Made by a program: the position numbers and the translations under genes. Of a DNA stretch of 6,106 nt, positions 1 to 5,158 are shown piece by piece. The notes beneath the pieces are model-generated. The model did no database searches. It was not told the origin of the DNA and was given only the letters and a program-made list of their open reading frames with translations. Position 1 is the stretch's first letter; every line of letters starts with the position of its first letter. The DNA comes from Armatimonadota bacterium (GTDB lineage: Bacteria > Armatimonadota > Zipacnadia > Zipacnadales > FEN-943): assembly GCA_029777735.1 (NCBI GenBank), contig JAKORR010000577.1:1-6106 (forward strand), read 5' to 3'.

Positions 1-201
1 CATGTGGTCGAGTGGACGAGCATCACCGGACCTTGGGACTACCTCCTGAAGTTTTTGGTGCGCGACGGGCAGCACTACGACATCGAGCGCCGCAAGCTGC
101 AGCGCCTGGCCAACGTAAAGCGCACACGCGGCATCATGGCCAACCGGCCGACGAAGAAAAAGCCCATCCCCATTGCTCAGTACCGCGACGACGGCGAGTG
201 A
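1..201 (+). CDS. 3' end of a hypothetical protein (5' truncated by window edge)
   Basis: The frame is open from the first base and ends in TGA at 199-201. Third codon positions are almost all G or C, which matches the other genes here and argues that the frame is real. About 66 residues are visible. They include a W-D-Y-L-L-K-F-L-V stretch, an acidic/basic helix-like middle (D-I-E-R-R-K-L-Q-R-L) and a basic segment with T-K-K-K-P before an acidic end. No family is recognised. A GTG at 4-6 is in frame, but nothing shows it is the start; the gene more likely begins outside the window. It converges on the relaxase gene with 13 bp between the stop codons. A role in plasmid maintenance or transfer is possible only by location. 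Confidence 0.6.
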   Translation, partial: HVVEWTSITGPWDYLLKFLVRDGQHYDIERRKLQRLANVKRTRGIMANRPTKKKPIPIAQYRDDGE

Positions 202-214
202 CGGCAGCCGGAAC

Positions 215-1912
215 CTAAGTTCCTGATGGCCCCTTGCGGGTGATAGTGCGGCCGGTGTCGCCCGGCGTCGGGCCCGCGTCACCCTCGCGGCCGTAGTCCC
301 GGCCCTGAACGCTGCGGCTGTTGGCGTAGTCGGTGAGGGAGCCCCGGTCATGGTCACGGGCTGATGAGAGGCCAGTCTCCTTCCCGCGCTTCACAGTGCC
401 TGCCTGGCGGGCCCGCATGGCCTTGTAGCTATCCCAGACCTCAGAGCGCGTTTTGTTGAGCTCGGCCCATGCCTGCTGCTGGCCTTCAGTGTCCGTCGCG
501 TGCCTGGCTTTTGTGGCCGCACGCTCGGACTGCTGGCGAGAATGAAGCTGTCTCCGTTCCTCGGCCGTGGCCTCGCGGCTGGTGGTGATACTGGCTGAGC
601 GGAATTTCTGGGCCTCTCGCGCCTGGTCGAAGCGCTGCCGGAGCCCCACGAGCTGGGCGTCTTGGCCCTCTTTGTGTGCGGTCAGAGCGGGGGCATTCTT
701 CAGGGTGAGCCCTCGGAAGAAATCCCGCTTCTGGGTGTCCAGGAGTTTTCCGAACTCCACCTTACGGGTGCCGGCATCCACTGTGGCATTGAAGAGCCTG
801 GCCAGGTGGTCACGATACTCAGGGCCTTGAGCCCCGACAGAGGTCGAAGTCACCACCTTCAAAACCTTGTCGAGCTGGCCACGGTCTGAAGCCTTCTCAA
901 GGCGGAAGAACTCGCGCCAGGCGGTTTTCTGGCTGGCCTTGAATCTCTCCACCTCGGGCGCGTCCTTGGCTTTCAACTCTGCGCGTAGTGTCTTGGTGGC
1001 GGCCAAGTGCTGCTTCTTGAGGACAGCACGGTCGGCCTGGTAGGACTTCCAAGAATACGGCTCGACCCCGCTCGCCTGGTTGAAACGCCTTCTGTTCTTG
1101 AAGGCTTCCCGCTGCTTGGCGTCAAGCGCGAGCTTTTCGGCCTTGTGGCGGGTCTTGAGCTCGTCCCAGTCTTTGGAATGTTTCGCGGCAATATCTCGGC
1201 CGGCCTTGGCCAGTGCTTTAACACGGGCCGTGATGTCGGCCTTGATTTCAAGGGCGGTCTTGCTCTTCGGGAAGGGGGCGTCCTTCTCGGCGTCCCACTG
1301 CGGGCGCGGCTTACTCTCTCGCACCTTGCCTGTCTCAATCTCGGCAGTCAGGCGCTTCATGTACTCGGCCTTGAGGGATTCATCCTTCTCGTACTTGATG
1401 GCTCGCTCAAGACAAACCACGCGCCCTTGAGCTTTCTCGTACTGATACGCCCACGCCTGCAGGAGGTTGAACTCAAACTGCTTGCCATGCGTCCGTCCAG
1501 TCTCTGGATTGACGCGGTTCACCACGATATGCATGTGCTTGTGGGCCTTATCCGTATGGACTGCGAAAACCGCCTCATGGCCCTCAAAACCCAGAACGGC
1601 AAGCGCCGCTTTGGCGGTCTCGACCATATGGTCGTGTGACGGTTTTTGCCCCGGCTCCCAGTTCAGCGAGAAGTGATAAACAGGGTCTTTGGTTTTCCGC
1701 CCGGTGGCCTTGATGCCGGCGGCCTCTTTGAGTTGAGCTGCATTGATGGCGGTCCACGCCATGACCTTTGCAGCCTTCTCCGGGTCATCGGTCCGCATAT
1801 TGAGGGTGTGGGTGTATTCGACCCGGTCATCTGACGACTTTCCGATGTCATGCGTGATATAGGCCACCACACCTGCAAAGCTCTGTCCCTTGGTAGCGGC
1901 TGCGGGGTTCAT
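215..1912 (-). CDS. Relaxase / mobilization nuclease (MOBP-like, VirD2/TraI-type)
   Basis: Predicted relaxase of 565 aa that would nick one strand at oriT and stay covalently bound through a tyrosine during conjugative transfer. The N-terminal 170 residues carry the family hallmarks. A motif-I region G-V-V-A-Y-I-T-H holds candidate nucleophile Tyr18. The metal-binding motif III H-T-D-K-A-H-K-H-M-H-I-V-V-N-R-V starts at His119, with the histidine triad at 124/126/128 and Asn132. The rest (about 180-565) is long, charged and alanine-rich, probably helical, with a low-complexity polar tail; I recognise no primase or helicase domain in it. I chose ATG at 1912-1910 because it overlaps the mobC stop as ATGA and has AGGGA 8 nt upstream. 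An in-frame GTG at 1930 would add six residues but has a poor ribosome-binding site. Assignment to MOBP rather than MOBQ is from memory of motif style and needs a profile search. Confidence 0.9.
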   Translation of the reverse strand: MNPAAATKGQSFAGVVAYITHDIGKSSDDRVEYTHTLNMRTDDPEKAAKVMAWTAINAAQLKEAAGIKATGRKTKDPVYHFSLNWEPGQKPSHDHMVETAKAALAVLGFEGHEAVFAVHTDKAHKHMHIVVNRVNPETGRTHGKQFEFNLLQAWAYQYEKAQGRVVCLERAIKYEKDESLKAEYMKRLTAEIETGKVRESKPRPQWDAEKDAPFPKSKTALEIKADITARVKALAKAGRDIAAKHSKDWDELKTRHKAEKLALDAKQREAFKNRRRFNQASGVEPYSWKSYQADRAVLKKQHLAATKTLRAELKAKDAPEVERFKASQKTAWREFFRLEKASDRGQLDKVLKVVTSTSVGAQGPEYRDHLARLFNATVDAGTRKVEFGKLLDTQKRDFFRGLTLKNAPALTAHKEGQDAQLVGLRQRFDQAREAQKFRSASITTSREATAEERRQLHSRQQSERAATKARHATDTEGQQQAWAELNKTRSEVWDSYKAMRARQAGTVKRGKETGLSSARDHDRGSLTDYANSRSVQGRDYGREGDAGPTPGDTGRTITRKGPSGT

Positions 1913-2283
1913 GCTGAAATTCCCTGCCACCGGTCGAGTAGCCGATTGATGCGTGCGAGGGTGTCTTCCAGCTCCGTGGGAACCACACCCATGCCGGCGT
2001 TCAGCGCCCGGGCAATCTGGTTGAGGTTCACGCCCACCCGGTTGAGGGCGACGATGTGCGCCACCCCGGCGGGTGCCGACGAAGCGCGTGCCACTTCTGG
2101 CGAGAGGTCGGGAGAAGCAGCGGCAGGAGTGGGCTGGCCGAGCACGGCCAGGCGGCAGAACTCAGCCGGCATCAGCCCGGCGGTCGCCGCCTTCGGTTCG
2201 ACCTCGCTCCACTCGCCAGGCGAGAAGCGAAGGTTGAAGCGCACGGTGCGCGCTTCCTGGGTCTCTTTCTTCGGTCGCGCCAC
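1909..2283 (-). CDS. mobC: MobC-like relaxosome accessory protein
   Basis: Small DNA-binding accessory protein (124 aa) that in MobC families binds near oriT and helps the relaxase melt and nick it. Residues about 11-49 read like a ribbon-helix-helix domain: a basic strand (A-R-T-V-R-F-N-L-R-F), then S-P-G-E-W and a helix ending E-F-C-R-L-A-V-L-G. The C-terminal signature N-R-V-G-V-N-L-N-Q-I-A-R-A-L-N lies at about 81-95 and is typical of MobC. The frame stays open upstream to an ATG at 2403, but I chose GTG at 2283. It has a strong AACGGAGG sequence 7 nt before it, and the protein then begins with the basic A-R-P-K-K-E common in such proteins. The upstream extension lacks such features and overlaps a dyad. 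Its TGA overlaps the relaxase ATG, so the two are probably translationally coupled. Confidence 0.85.
   Translation of the reverse strand: MARPKKETQEARTVRFNLRFSPGEWSEVEPKAATAGLMPAEFCRLAVLGQPTPAAASPDLSPEVARASSAPAGVAHIVALNRVGVNLNQIARALNAGMGVVPTELEDTLARINRLLDRWQGISA
1921..1925 (-). promoter_or_regulatory. Ribosome-binding site deciding the relaxase start
   Basis: The minus strand reads AGGGA here, 8 nt before the ATG at 1912. It lies inside the last codons of mobC, and it supports the 1912 start over the GTG at 1930, which has only weak purine content in front of it. This fits translational coupling through the ATGA overlap. Confidence 0.65.
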
Positions 2284-2301
2284 TGTGCGGCCTCCGTTTT
2301 G

Positions 2302-2320
2302 GCGAGCTCCTTGAGCTCGC
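2302..2320. repeat. Perfect 8-bp dyad just upstream of mobC ribosome-binding site
   Basis: GCGAGCTC-CTT-GAGCTCGC is a perfect inverted repeat with a 3-nt centre. It ends only a few bases before the AACGGAGG of mobC. It could be an operator, for example for autoregulation by MobC or the relaxosome. It could also be an mRNA hairpin that modulates access to the ribosome-binding site. No T-run follows on either strand, so it is not an intrinsic terminator. Confidence 0.55.
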
Positions 2321-2421
2321 TGCGGGGCGTGCGCCAGGTCGTCCAGACCAAGGCGCGTGCCTCGCGTGTCGCGGACGAACGGGCCGCGTTTCCCGGGGGT
2401 CAAGGGGGGTAGTGAAGCCGT

Positions 2422-2490
2422 GAGGCGAGCCTCCCTTGCAAGCTGTTTTGGGGCACCAAAACATTAGCTTGCTACTCTGCCCACCCCCAT
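2422..2490. other. Candidate oriT: bulged inverted repeat with adjacent C-tract
   Basis: Arms at 2438-2451 (GCAAGCTGTTTTGG) and 2456-2472 (CCAAAACATTAGCTTGC) pair over 14 bp, with a 4-nt loop GGCA and a 3-nt bulge ATT. The core GTTTTGG/CCAAAAC is perfect. A smaller GAGGC-GA-GCCTC hairpin flanks it at 2422-2433. Directly 3' of the large repeat the plus strand reads TACTCTGCCCACCCCC. In mobilizable plasmids oriT usually lies next to mobC, and an inverted repeat followed within about 10 nt by nic is the standard layout. The GCCC-N-CCCC tail resembles, loosely, the sequence past nic in IncQ oriTs. I see no IncP-type ATCCTG nic core. The location and repeat support oriT; the nic position is not determined. 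Confidence 0.5.
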
Positions 2491-2760
2491 CTTACCGCCA
2501 ACCTATTAAGGTTCCCATAACGCCCCACACACGAAACCCGCGCCCTGTCTTCGGGCATCGTCGATCACATACCACCCCTCGCAAACCACGCCCGAAGACT
2601 GGACCCCAAAGGGGGCCTATCAGCCTCACCCACCCAACCAAGCCAATCGAAAAGGCACACGACTGACCACCCGCACCCCTGCAACGAACGCCCACCACAG
2701 AACCCAGGAACCACAGCCCTACTTCATGGCCGAACCACACCCCAACCTCGCCAATGAACA
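2473..2760. other. Gene-free tract with extreme C-over-G strand asymmetry
   Basis: A hand count over 2461-2760 gives about 130 C and 47 G on the plus strand, much stronger than in the flanking genes. I see no credible gene. A 110-codon minus-strand frame is open here but is a run of G, V, W and R forced by the G-rich strand, with no convincing ribosome-binding site. The tract begins next to the candidate oriT and contains an inverted repeat at 2544-2602 and a small imperfect hairpin at 2601-2617. It could be a transfer leading region, part of a replication origin, or a C-rich rho-loading region for plus-strand transcripts. None of these is proven, and no iterons were found. Confidence 0.55.
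2544..2602. repeat. 13-bp inverted repeat (one mismatch) with 33-nt spacer
   Basis: CCTGTCTTCGGGC at 2544-2556 is mirrored by GCCCGAAGACTGG at 2590-2602, with 12 of 13 positions complementary including ten in a row. The spacer contains a short ATCGTCGAT palindrome. No T-run follows, so it is not a simple terminator. It sits in the G-poor tract upstream of mobC and may form a single-strand structure during transfer or replication. Confidence 0.6.
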
Positions 2761-2896
2761 AAGCTTCGCCTGCGTGTCTTCTACGTCGCGCCGGTCGGGG
2801 GCGGTACGCGGGACAAAAAAGCAAACCGCACCTTTACAGCGCATAAGGGCCTGTGTGCGAAGCTCGGGGGGCCGGTGGATTAACCGCAGCTCAGGG
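2761..2896. other. Non-coding interval between the C-rich tract and the tRNA
   Basis: No gene or clear regulatory signal was found. An 8-bp inverted match (AGCTTCGC at 2762-2769 and GCGAAGCT at 2857-2864) brackets most of the interval but is short enough to be chance. Base composition returns to normal here, with a G-run at 2866-2871. Confidence 0.4.
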
Positions 2897-2970
2897 CGTG
2901 CCGGACGGGAATCGAACCCGCACCCACTGCTGAGTCAGAACAGTGCTCTATCCGGTTAAGCTACCGGCAC
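2897..2970 (-). tRNA. tRNA-like gene, anticodon GAC by standard numbering (Val codons)
   Basis: The minus strand folds into a full cloverleaf of 74 nt. It has a 7-bp acceptor stem GTGCCGG/CCGGCAC and a D arm with stem GCTT/GAGC and a GG in the loop. The anticodon stem is CTGTT/AGCAG with loop CTGACTC, followed by a 5-nt variable loop. The T arm is GCGGG-TTCGATT-CCCGT, and the discriminator is G. The loop places GAC at 34-36, which would read valine codons. Several points are odd. Position 37 would be U where a purine is nearly universal, and the discriminator G differs from the usual A of valine tRNAs. No CCA is encoded, since CCC follows. The acceptor pairing can extend to 10 bp (GGCGTGCCGG/CCGGCACGCC). 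The anticodon assignment is therefore less certain than the fold. I see no strong promoter directly upstream, and it may be read through from the small genes upstream. Confidence 0.8.
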
Positions 2971-3019
2971 GCCGAGGCCGAAGGCCACACAGGCCCGCGC
3001 TGTCACAGGTCGGTTTTCC

Positions 3020-3049
3020 TTGAGGGGCGGGGGCGCGATGTGCTATTTT
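3020..3049 (+). promoter_or_regulatory. Extended -10 sigma-70-type promoter for a short transcript
   Basis: TTGAGG at 3020-3025 and TATTTT at 3044-3049 are separated by 18 bp. A TGC directly before the -10 hexamer makes it an extended -10 element. The expected start, about 7 nt on, is near A3056, which is the first base of the segment that mirrors the tRNA anticodon arm. Confidence 0.5.
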
Positions 3050-3055
3050 TTGAAT

Positions 3056-3108
3056 ACTGCTGAGTCAAACAGCGAAGGCGGCCCGGGATTATCTCGGGTC
3101 GCTTTTTT
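3056..3108 (+). ncRNA. Candidate ~53-nt small RNA complementary to the tRNA anticodon arm
   Basis: A promoter at 3020-3049 and an intrinsic terminator at 3078-3108 bracket a unit too short to code. The first 17 nt (ACTGCTGAGTCAAACAG, 3056-3072) repeat the plus-strand copy of the tRNA gene at 2926-2943 (ACTGCTGAGTCAGAACAG) with a single missing G. The tRNA is made from the other strand, so the predicted transcript would be antisense to its anticodon stem and loop, including the anticodon. Alternative readings are an attachment-site or tRNA-fragment remnant that is not transcribed, or simple chance similarity. The unit's terminal T-run overlaps the stop codon of the minus-strand frame ending at 3107. 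Transcription is predicted, not shown. Confidence 0.4.
3078..3108 (+). terminator. Rho-independent terminator
   Basis: GCGGCCCGGGA and TCTCGGGTCGC pair over 11 bp (two G-T wobbles) around a TTA loop, followed at once by six T on the plus strand. On the minus strand the same hairpin is followed by CTTCGCTG, without a T-run, so it acts mainly in the plus direction. Confidence 0.75.
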
Positions 3109-3274
3109 ATTCGAGCTTGGGCAGGCGCTCTAAAACAATACGAGAAGCAACGGCCCGCCAATTTGTCGGGTCGTCGGCTGGAGCGAGAAACGCATTTTCG
3201 TGCGCGCGGGCAATTGCTGGCCAGTGATGACCGCCAAACTGCGCCAAGAGGTCACGGGCGGCACGTCTTATCGC
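3107..3274 (-). pseudogene. Small hypothetical frame, probably frameshifted near its start
   Basis: A 55-codon frame follows directly after the TGA at 3277-3275 and ends in TAA at 3109-3107. It has no ATG or GTG start. The translation looks like a real small protein: R-A-A-R-D-L-L-A-Q-F-G-G-H-H-W-P-A-I-A-R-A, then A-P-A-D-D-P-T-N-W-R-A-V-A-S and a basic/acidic end L-E-R-L-P-K-L-E. A GTG at 3278-3276 overlaps the upstream stop as GTGA, the usual coupled arrangement, and reads V-S-D-K-T. It meets a stop after eight codons in the wrong frame. Removing one base near 3262 would join V-S-D-K-T to A-A-R-D-L-L. The likely explanations are a frameshifted gene, a sequencing error, or initiation at an internal TTG (about codon 10). 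No family is recognised. Confidence 0.5.
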
Positions 3275-3463
3275 TCACTCGGCTTTATCTTCAATCTCTC
3301 TTAAGACGACGCGTCCAGAAACTGGCACAGCATCGAGCAATAAATCGAGGCCCTTGCCGTCTTTATGCCGGAAGGCAACTCCGATTTCTCGCCAGTTGGC
3401 CTTCTTGTCGTCACGATCGCGCACCACATAAGCGGCGAAATCTGGTTTTTTTGTCTCAGTCAT
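3275..3463 (-). CDS. Small hypothetical protein, 62 aa
   Basis: The start ATG at 3463 is preceded by AAAGGAGG with about 9 nt spacing, one of the best ribosome-binding sites in the window. The protein begins M-T-E-T-K-K-P-D-F-A-A-Y-V-V and continues with a charged R-D-R-D-D-K-K segment. It then has N-W-R-E-I-G-V-A-F-R-H-K-D-G-K-G, a hydrophobic L-D-L-L-L-D-A-V-P-V and a final G-R-V-V-L-R-E-I. The pattern suggests a compact mostly-beta fold with no signal peptide or membrane segment. From memory, short proteins of this style (an IG-x-A-F-x-H-K-D-G-K-G core, then a V-x-G-R-V-V-x-R-E end) are common unnamed passengers of proteobacterial plasmids and integrative elements. No function is known to me. 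It is probably translated together with the following frame at 3107-3274, since their stop and possible start overlap. Confidence 0.75.
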   Translation of the reverse strand: MTETKKPDFAAYVVRDRDDKKANWREIGVAFRHKDGKGLDLLLDAVPVSGRVVLREIEDKAE

Positions 3464-3552
3464 GAAGCGCCCCCTCCTTTCGGGGTCCAGCTCTCAGACT
3501 GCCGGGAAAGGTTTAAGGGACAGTAAACGGCCGCTCCGCGGATGGCTTACCC

Positions 3553-3582
3553 CTCGGGGGCTCTGCCCGCCGAACCCCCGGG
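3553..3582. repeat. GC-rich hairpin in the 3464-3603 intergenic stretch
   Basis: CTCGGGGG at 3553-3560 pairs with CCCCCGGG at 3575-3582 (one G-T wobble) around a 14-nt loop. It lies downstream of the LysR fragment on the minus strand and upstream of the 62-aa gene. No T-run follows in either direction. Otherwise this stretch shows no gene and no convincing promoter. Confidence 0.35.
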
Positions 3583-3603
3583 ATATTTGAAGCCCGATGA
3601 TGA

Positions 3604-3978
3604 TCAAAGAGAAAACATGCGCAGGCTCTCGGGCGCGGCCGCAAGCGCCTGGGCAGCAATGGCCTGCCGGTCGATCAAGTCCCACTCTGGCAGGACCCGC
3701 ACGAGCTTGCCAGCGTCCAGCTCGTCGACGACGAGCGCCAAAGGCAAAGCACCGATGCCGCGGCCGGCCAGGACAGCGGCTTTCGTTTCATCATGGGTGG
3801 CCAAGCGGGTGCGCCGCGCGGTTCGGAAATCTCCGATGGCATGCGGTCGGCACAGCGTGATGACTTCGGCTTCCTTGGCGCCCACGAAACGAAGGCGGCG
3901 CAGCTCTCGGGGGTGCTCTGGCTCCCCCGCCTGTGCAAGGTAGGAGTGTGAGGCGAAGAGGCCGGCTGAGGGGTCCAT
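3604..3978 (-). pseudogene. LysR-type transcriptional regulator fragment (effector domain only)
   Basis: The translation contains a clear piece of a LysR substrate-binding domain. G-L-F-A-S-H-S-Y-L-A-Q-A-G-E-P-E-H-P-R-E-L is followed by T-K-A-A-V-L-A-G-R-G-I-G-A-L-P-L and then A-G-K-L-V-R-V-L-P-E-W. LysR regulators are about 300 aa with an N-terminal winged helix; here only about 125 codons are recognisable. The DNA-binding half is absent. The frame runs open to an ATG at 4203, but residues before about 3978 do not resemble LysR and overlap a hairpin. The usual C-terminal end after L-P-E-W is also missing, replaced by an unrelated tail to the TAA near 3604. I read it as a gene remnant truncated at both ends by rearrangement. 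A short expressed protein from the ATG at 3978 is possible but would not bind DNA. Confidence 0.7.
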
Positions 3979-4111
3979 CTGGAAAGCGTGACGCTGGCGG
4001 TTGATTTTGCTACTCTGGTTGAACGGTACAGGGTGGGAACCCGATGACCGTGCCCGGTGAGGATTCACCCATAGGCCCGCCTTGCGCGGGTCTATGTTTT
4101 TCCAAGCTCGG

Positions 4112-4134
4112 GCCTGGCGCAACGCGCGCCAGGC
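4112..4134. repeat. Perfect 9-bp hairpin with 5-nt loop
   Basis: GCCTGGCGC at 4112-4120 and GCGCCAGGC at 4126-4134 are exact reverse complements around AACGC. Neither side carries a T-run, so it is not an intrinsic terminator. It could be a REP-like element, a recombination-site arm or an element end; the window holds no second copy. Confidence 0.5.
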
Positions 4135-4202
4135 AGAACTTCGTGTTCCCGTGCACAGAATCCCAGACCACCGATTAAGAATAGGAAATCGTCCGCCAGA
4201 CA

Positions 4203-4230
4203 ACTGATTTGCACGAGAAGCGCAAGCAGT
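4203..4230 (-). terminator. Weak hairpin directly after the PEP-CTERM stop codon
   Basis: On the minus strand ACTG-C-TTGCGC-TTCTC-GTGCAA-AT-CAGT folds into about 10 bp with one internal bulge, starting next to the TAA of the PEP-CTERM gene. The position suits a transcript end or mRNA-stabilising structure, but the U-run expected of an intrinsic terminator is missing. Confidence 0.35.
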
Positions 4231-4231
4231 T

Positions 4232-5119
4232 TTACCCTTTCCTGCGTTTGCGTGCGGCCGCGATCACCGCCAGACCGAGCCCGAGAAGAGTCAGTGAGCC
4301 AGGCTCAGGCACGGCAAGCGCAGCCGCGAATACACCAGACTCAGAACTGAACGTGCTGCCAGTTGGGGCTAAGTAGGCAACATTCACGGTGTGCGAAAAG
4401 TCTGCCGTCGCTTCGGCCTGATTAGCCGCACCAATGCTAGTCGCATAGGTATAAAGAGACACTTGCCATCCGAAATCACCGGATGGGTTGAACAAAACGT
4501 CGAAGGTTTCTGAGCCAGATTCGAGCATGTCATTGACAGGGACGTAGCCAACTCCCGGTTGGTAATACGTCGTATCAAACGCCGTCAGGCCAATGGTATA
4601 GCTGAAAGTGGTGTTCCCTTGAAGATCGTAGGCAGTGAAGAAAACGAACCCACCCGCTTTCAAGTCCGGCGTCGAACCGTCATAGCGCCCAAGACTATCG
4701 ATCACAGTAGCAGCACCTGAGACATTCAAGGTGAAGTGCGCAGAATCTCCAGATGACCAAACGAACGGGCTACCCTGCGCATTCGAGTGGTAGAACGTGT
4801 CAATCATGCCTGCTTGGCCGTAACCACCCCAAAGGGCAGACCCCAAAGGCAGTGCAGAACCGCTCGTGTATTGAGCACTAGCGCCGATCTTGGCTCCCGC
4901 CAGACTCGCAGAGCCAGTTGCTGAAATGTGACGCCCGTTGCCGTCATAGCCGTCCTGTGTCTGCGCGACTCCTGTCACCGTCGAGTCGGAGCCATACGAC
5001 GCCGAGCCATTGACATACATGCTTGTGATTGCATAGGCACCACTAGTCACCGGAGCTGCTGAGCTGAGCGCTGCAAAGCCGCTCAAAGCGATGGCCGCGA
5101 ACACTTGACGAATGATCAT
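4232..5119 (-). CDS. PEP-CTERM sorting-domain secreted protein
   Basis: Secreted protein of 295 aa. Residues 1-22 are a signal peptide: a basic start M-I-I-R, a hydrophobic core F-A-A-I-A-L-S-G-F-A-A-L and a small-residue cleavage region S-S-A-A. The middle is rich in Ser, Gly, Thr, Ala and Tyr with few Cys or Lys, as in exported beta-rich proteins; no enzymatic motif is seen. The C-terminus (about 270-295) is the tripartite PEP-CTERM signal: V-P-E-P-G-S, a hydrophobic L-T-L-L-G-L-G-L-A-V-I-A-A and a basic R-K-R-R-K-G. In this family exosortase cuts at PEP, and the product goes to the outer surface or the exopolysaccharide matrix. No exosortase gene is in the window. The frame extends to an ATG at 5200, but ATG at 5119 has AAGG 5-6 nt upstream and gives a normal signal peptide. 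The gene is visibly less GC-rich than the mobilization genes, suggesting separate origin. Confidence 0.92.
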   Translation of the reverse strand: MIIRQVFAAIALSGFAALSSAAPVTSGAYAITSMYVNGSASYGSDSTVTGVAQTQDGYDGNGRHISATGSASLAGAKIGASAQYTSGSALPLGSALWGGYGQAGMIDTFYHSNAQGSPFVWSSGDSAHFTLNVSGAATVIDSLGRYDGSTPDLKAGGFVFFTAYDLQGNTTFSYTIGLTAFDTTYYQPGVGYVPVNDMLESGSETFDVLFNPSGDFGWQVSLYTYATSIGAANQAEATADFSHTVNVAYLAPTGSTFSSESGVFAAALAVPEPGSLTLLGLGLAVIAAARKRRKG

Positions 5120-5158
5120 ATACACCTTGAGTGATAGAAAAAGATTAATCACCTCTAG

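Larger units (their letters stand above)
3979..4231. other. Gene-free interval with hairpins between LysR fragment and PEP-CTERM gene
   Basis: No gene is supported here, although a minus-strand frame extends through it from the LysR fragment. The interval contains CCCGC/GCGGG at 4079-4090 with TATGTTTTT shortly after on the plus strand, a weak terminator-like element. It also holds the stronger dyads listed at 4112-4134 and 4203-4230. It is probably the scar zone where the regulator was truncated. Confidence 0.4.

Noticed and set aside
1007..1639. 210-codon plus-strand open frame
   Set aside because: It lies wholly inside the relaxase gene on the other strand, whose motif content is decisive; this frame is leucine-rich shadow sequence with no recognisable domain.
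2492..2824. 110-codon minus-strand open frame
   Set aside because: G, V, W and R-rich translation produced by the G-rich strand, with no convincing ribosome-binding site.
2469..4017. 11-bp repeat TTGCTACTCTG at 2469-2479 and 4007-4017
   Set aside because: Considered as a recombination or nic-site duplicate because one copy touches the candidate oriT, but 11-bp matches are expected by chance in 6 kb and flanks do not match.
3979..4203. N-terminal extension of the LysR frame to the ATG at 4203
   Set aside because: The residues do not resemble a LysR winged helix or linker and run across hairpins; it appears to be chance open frame.
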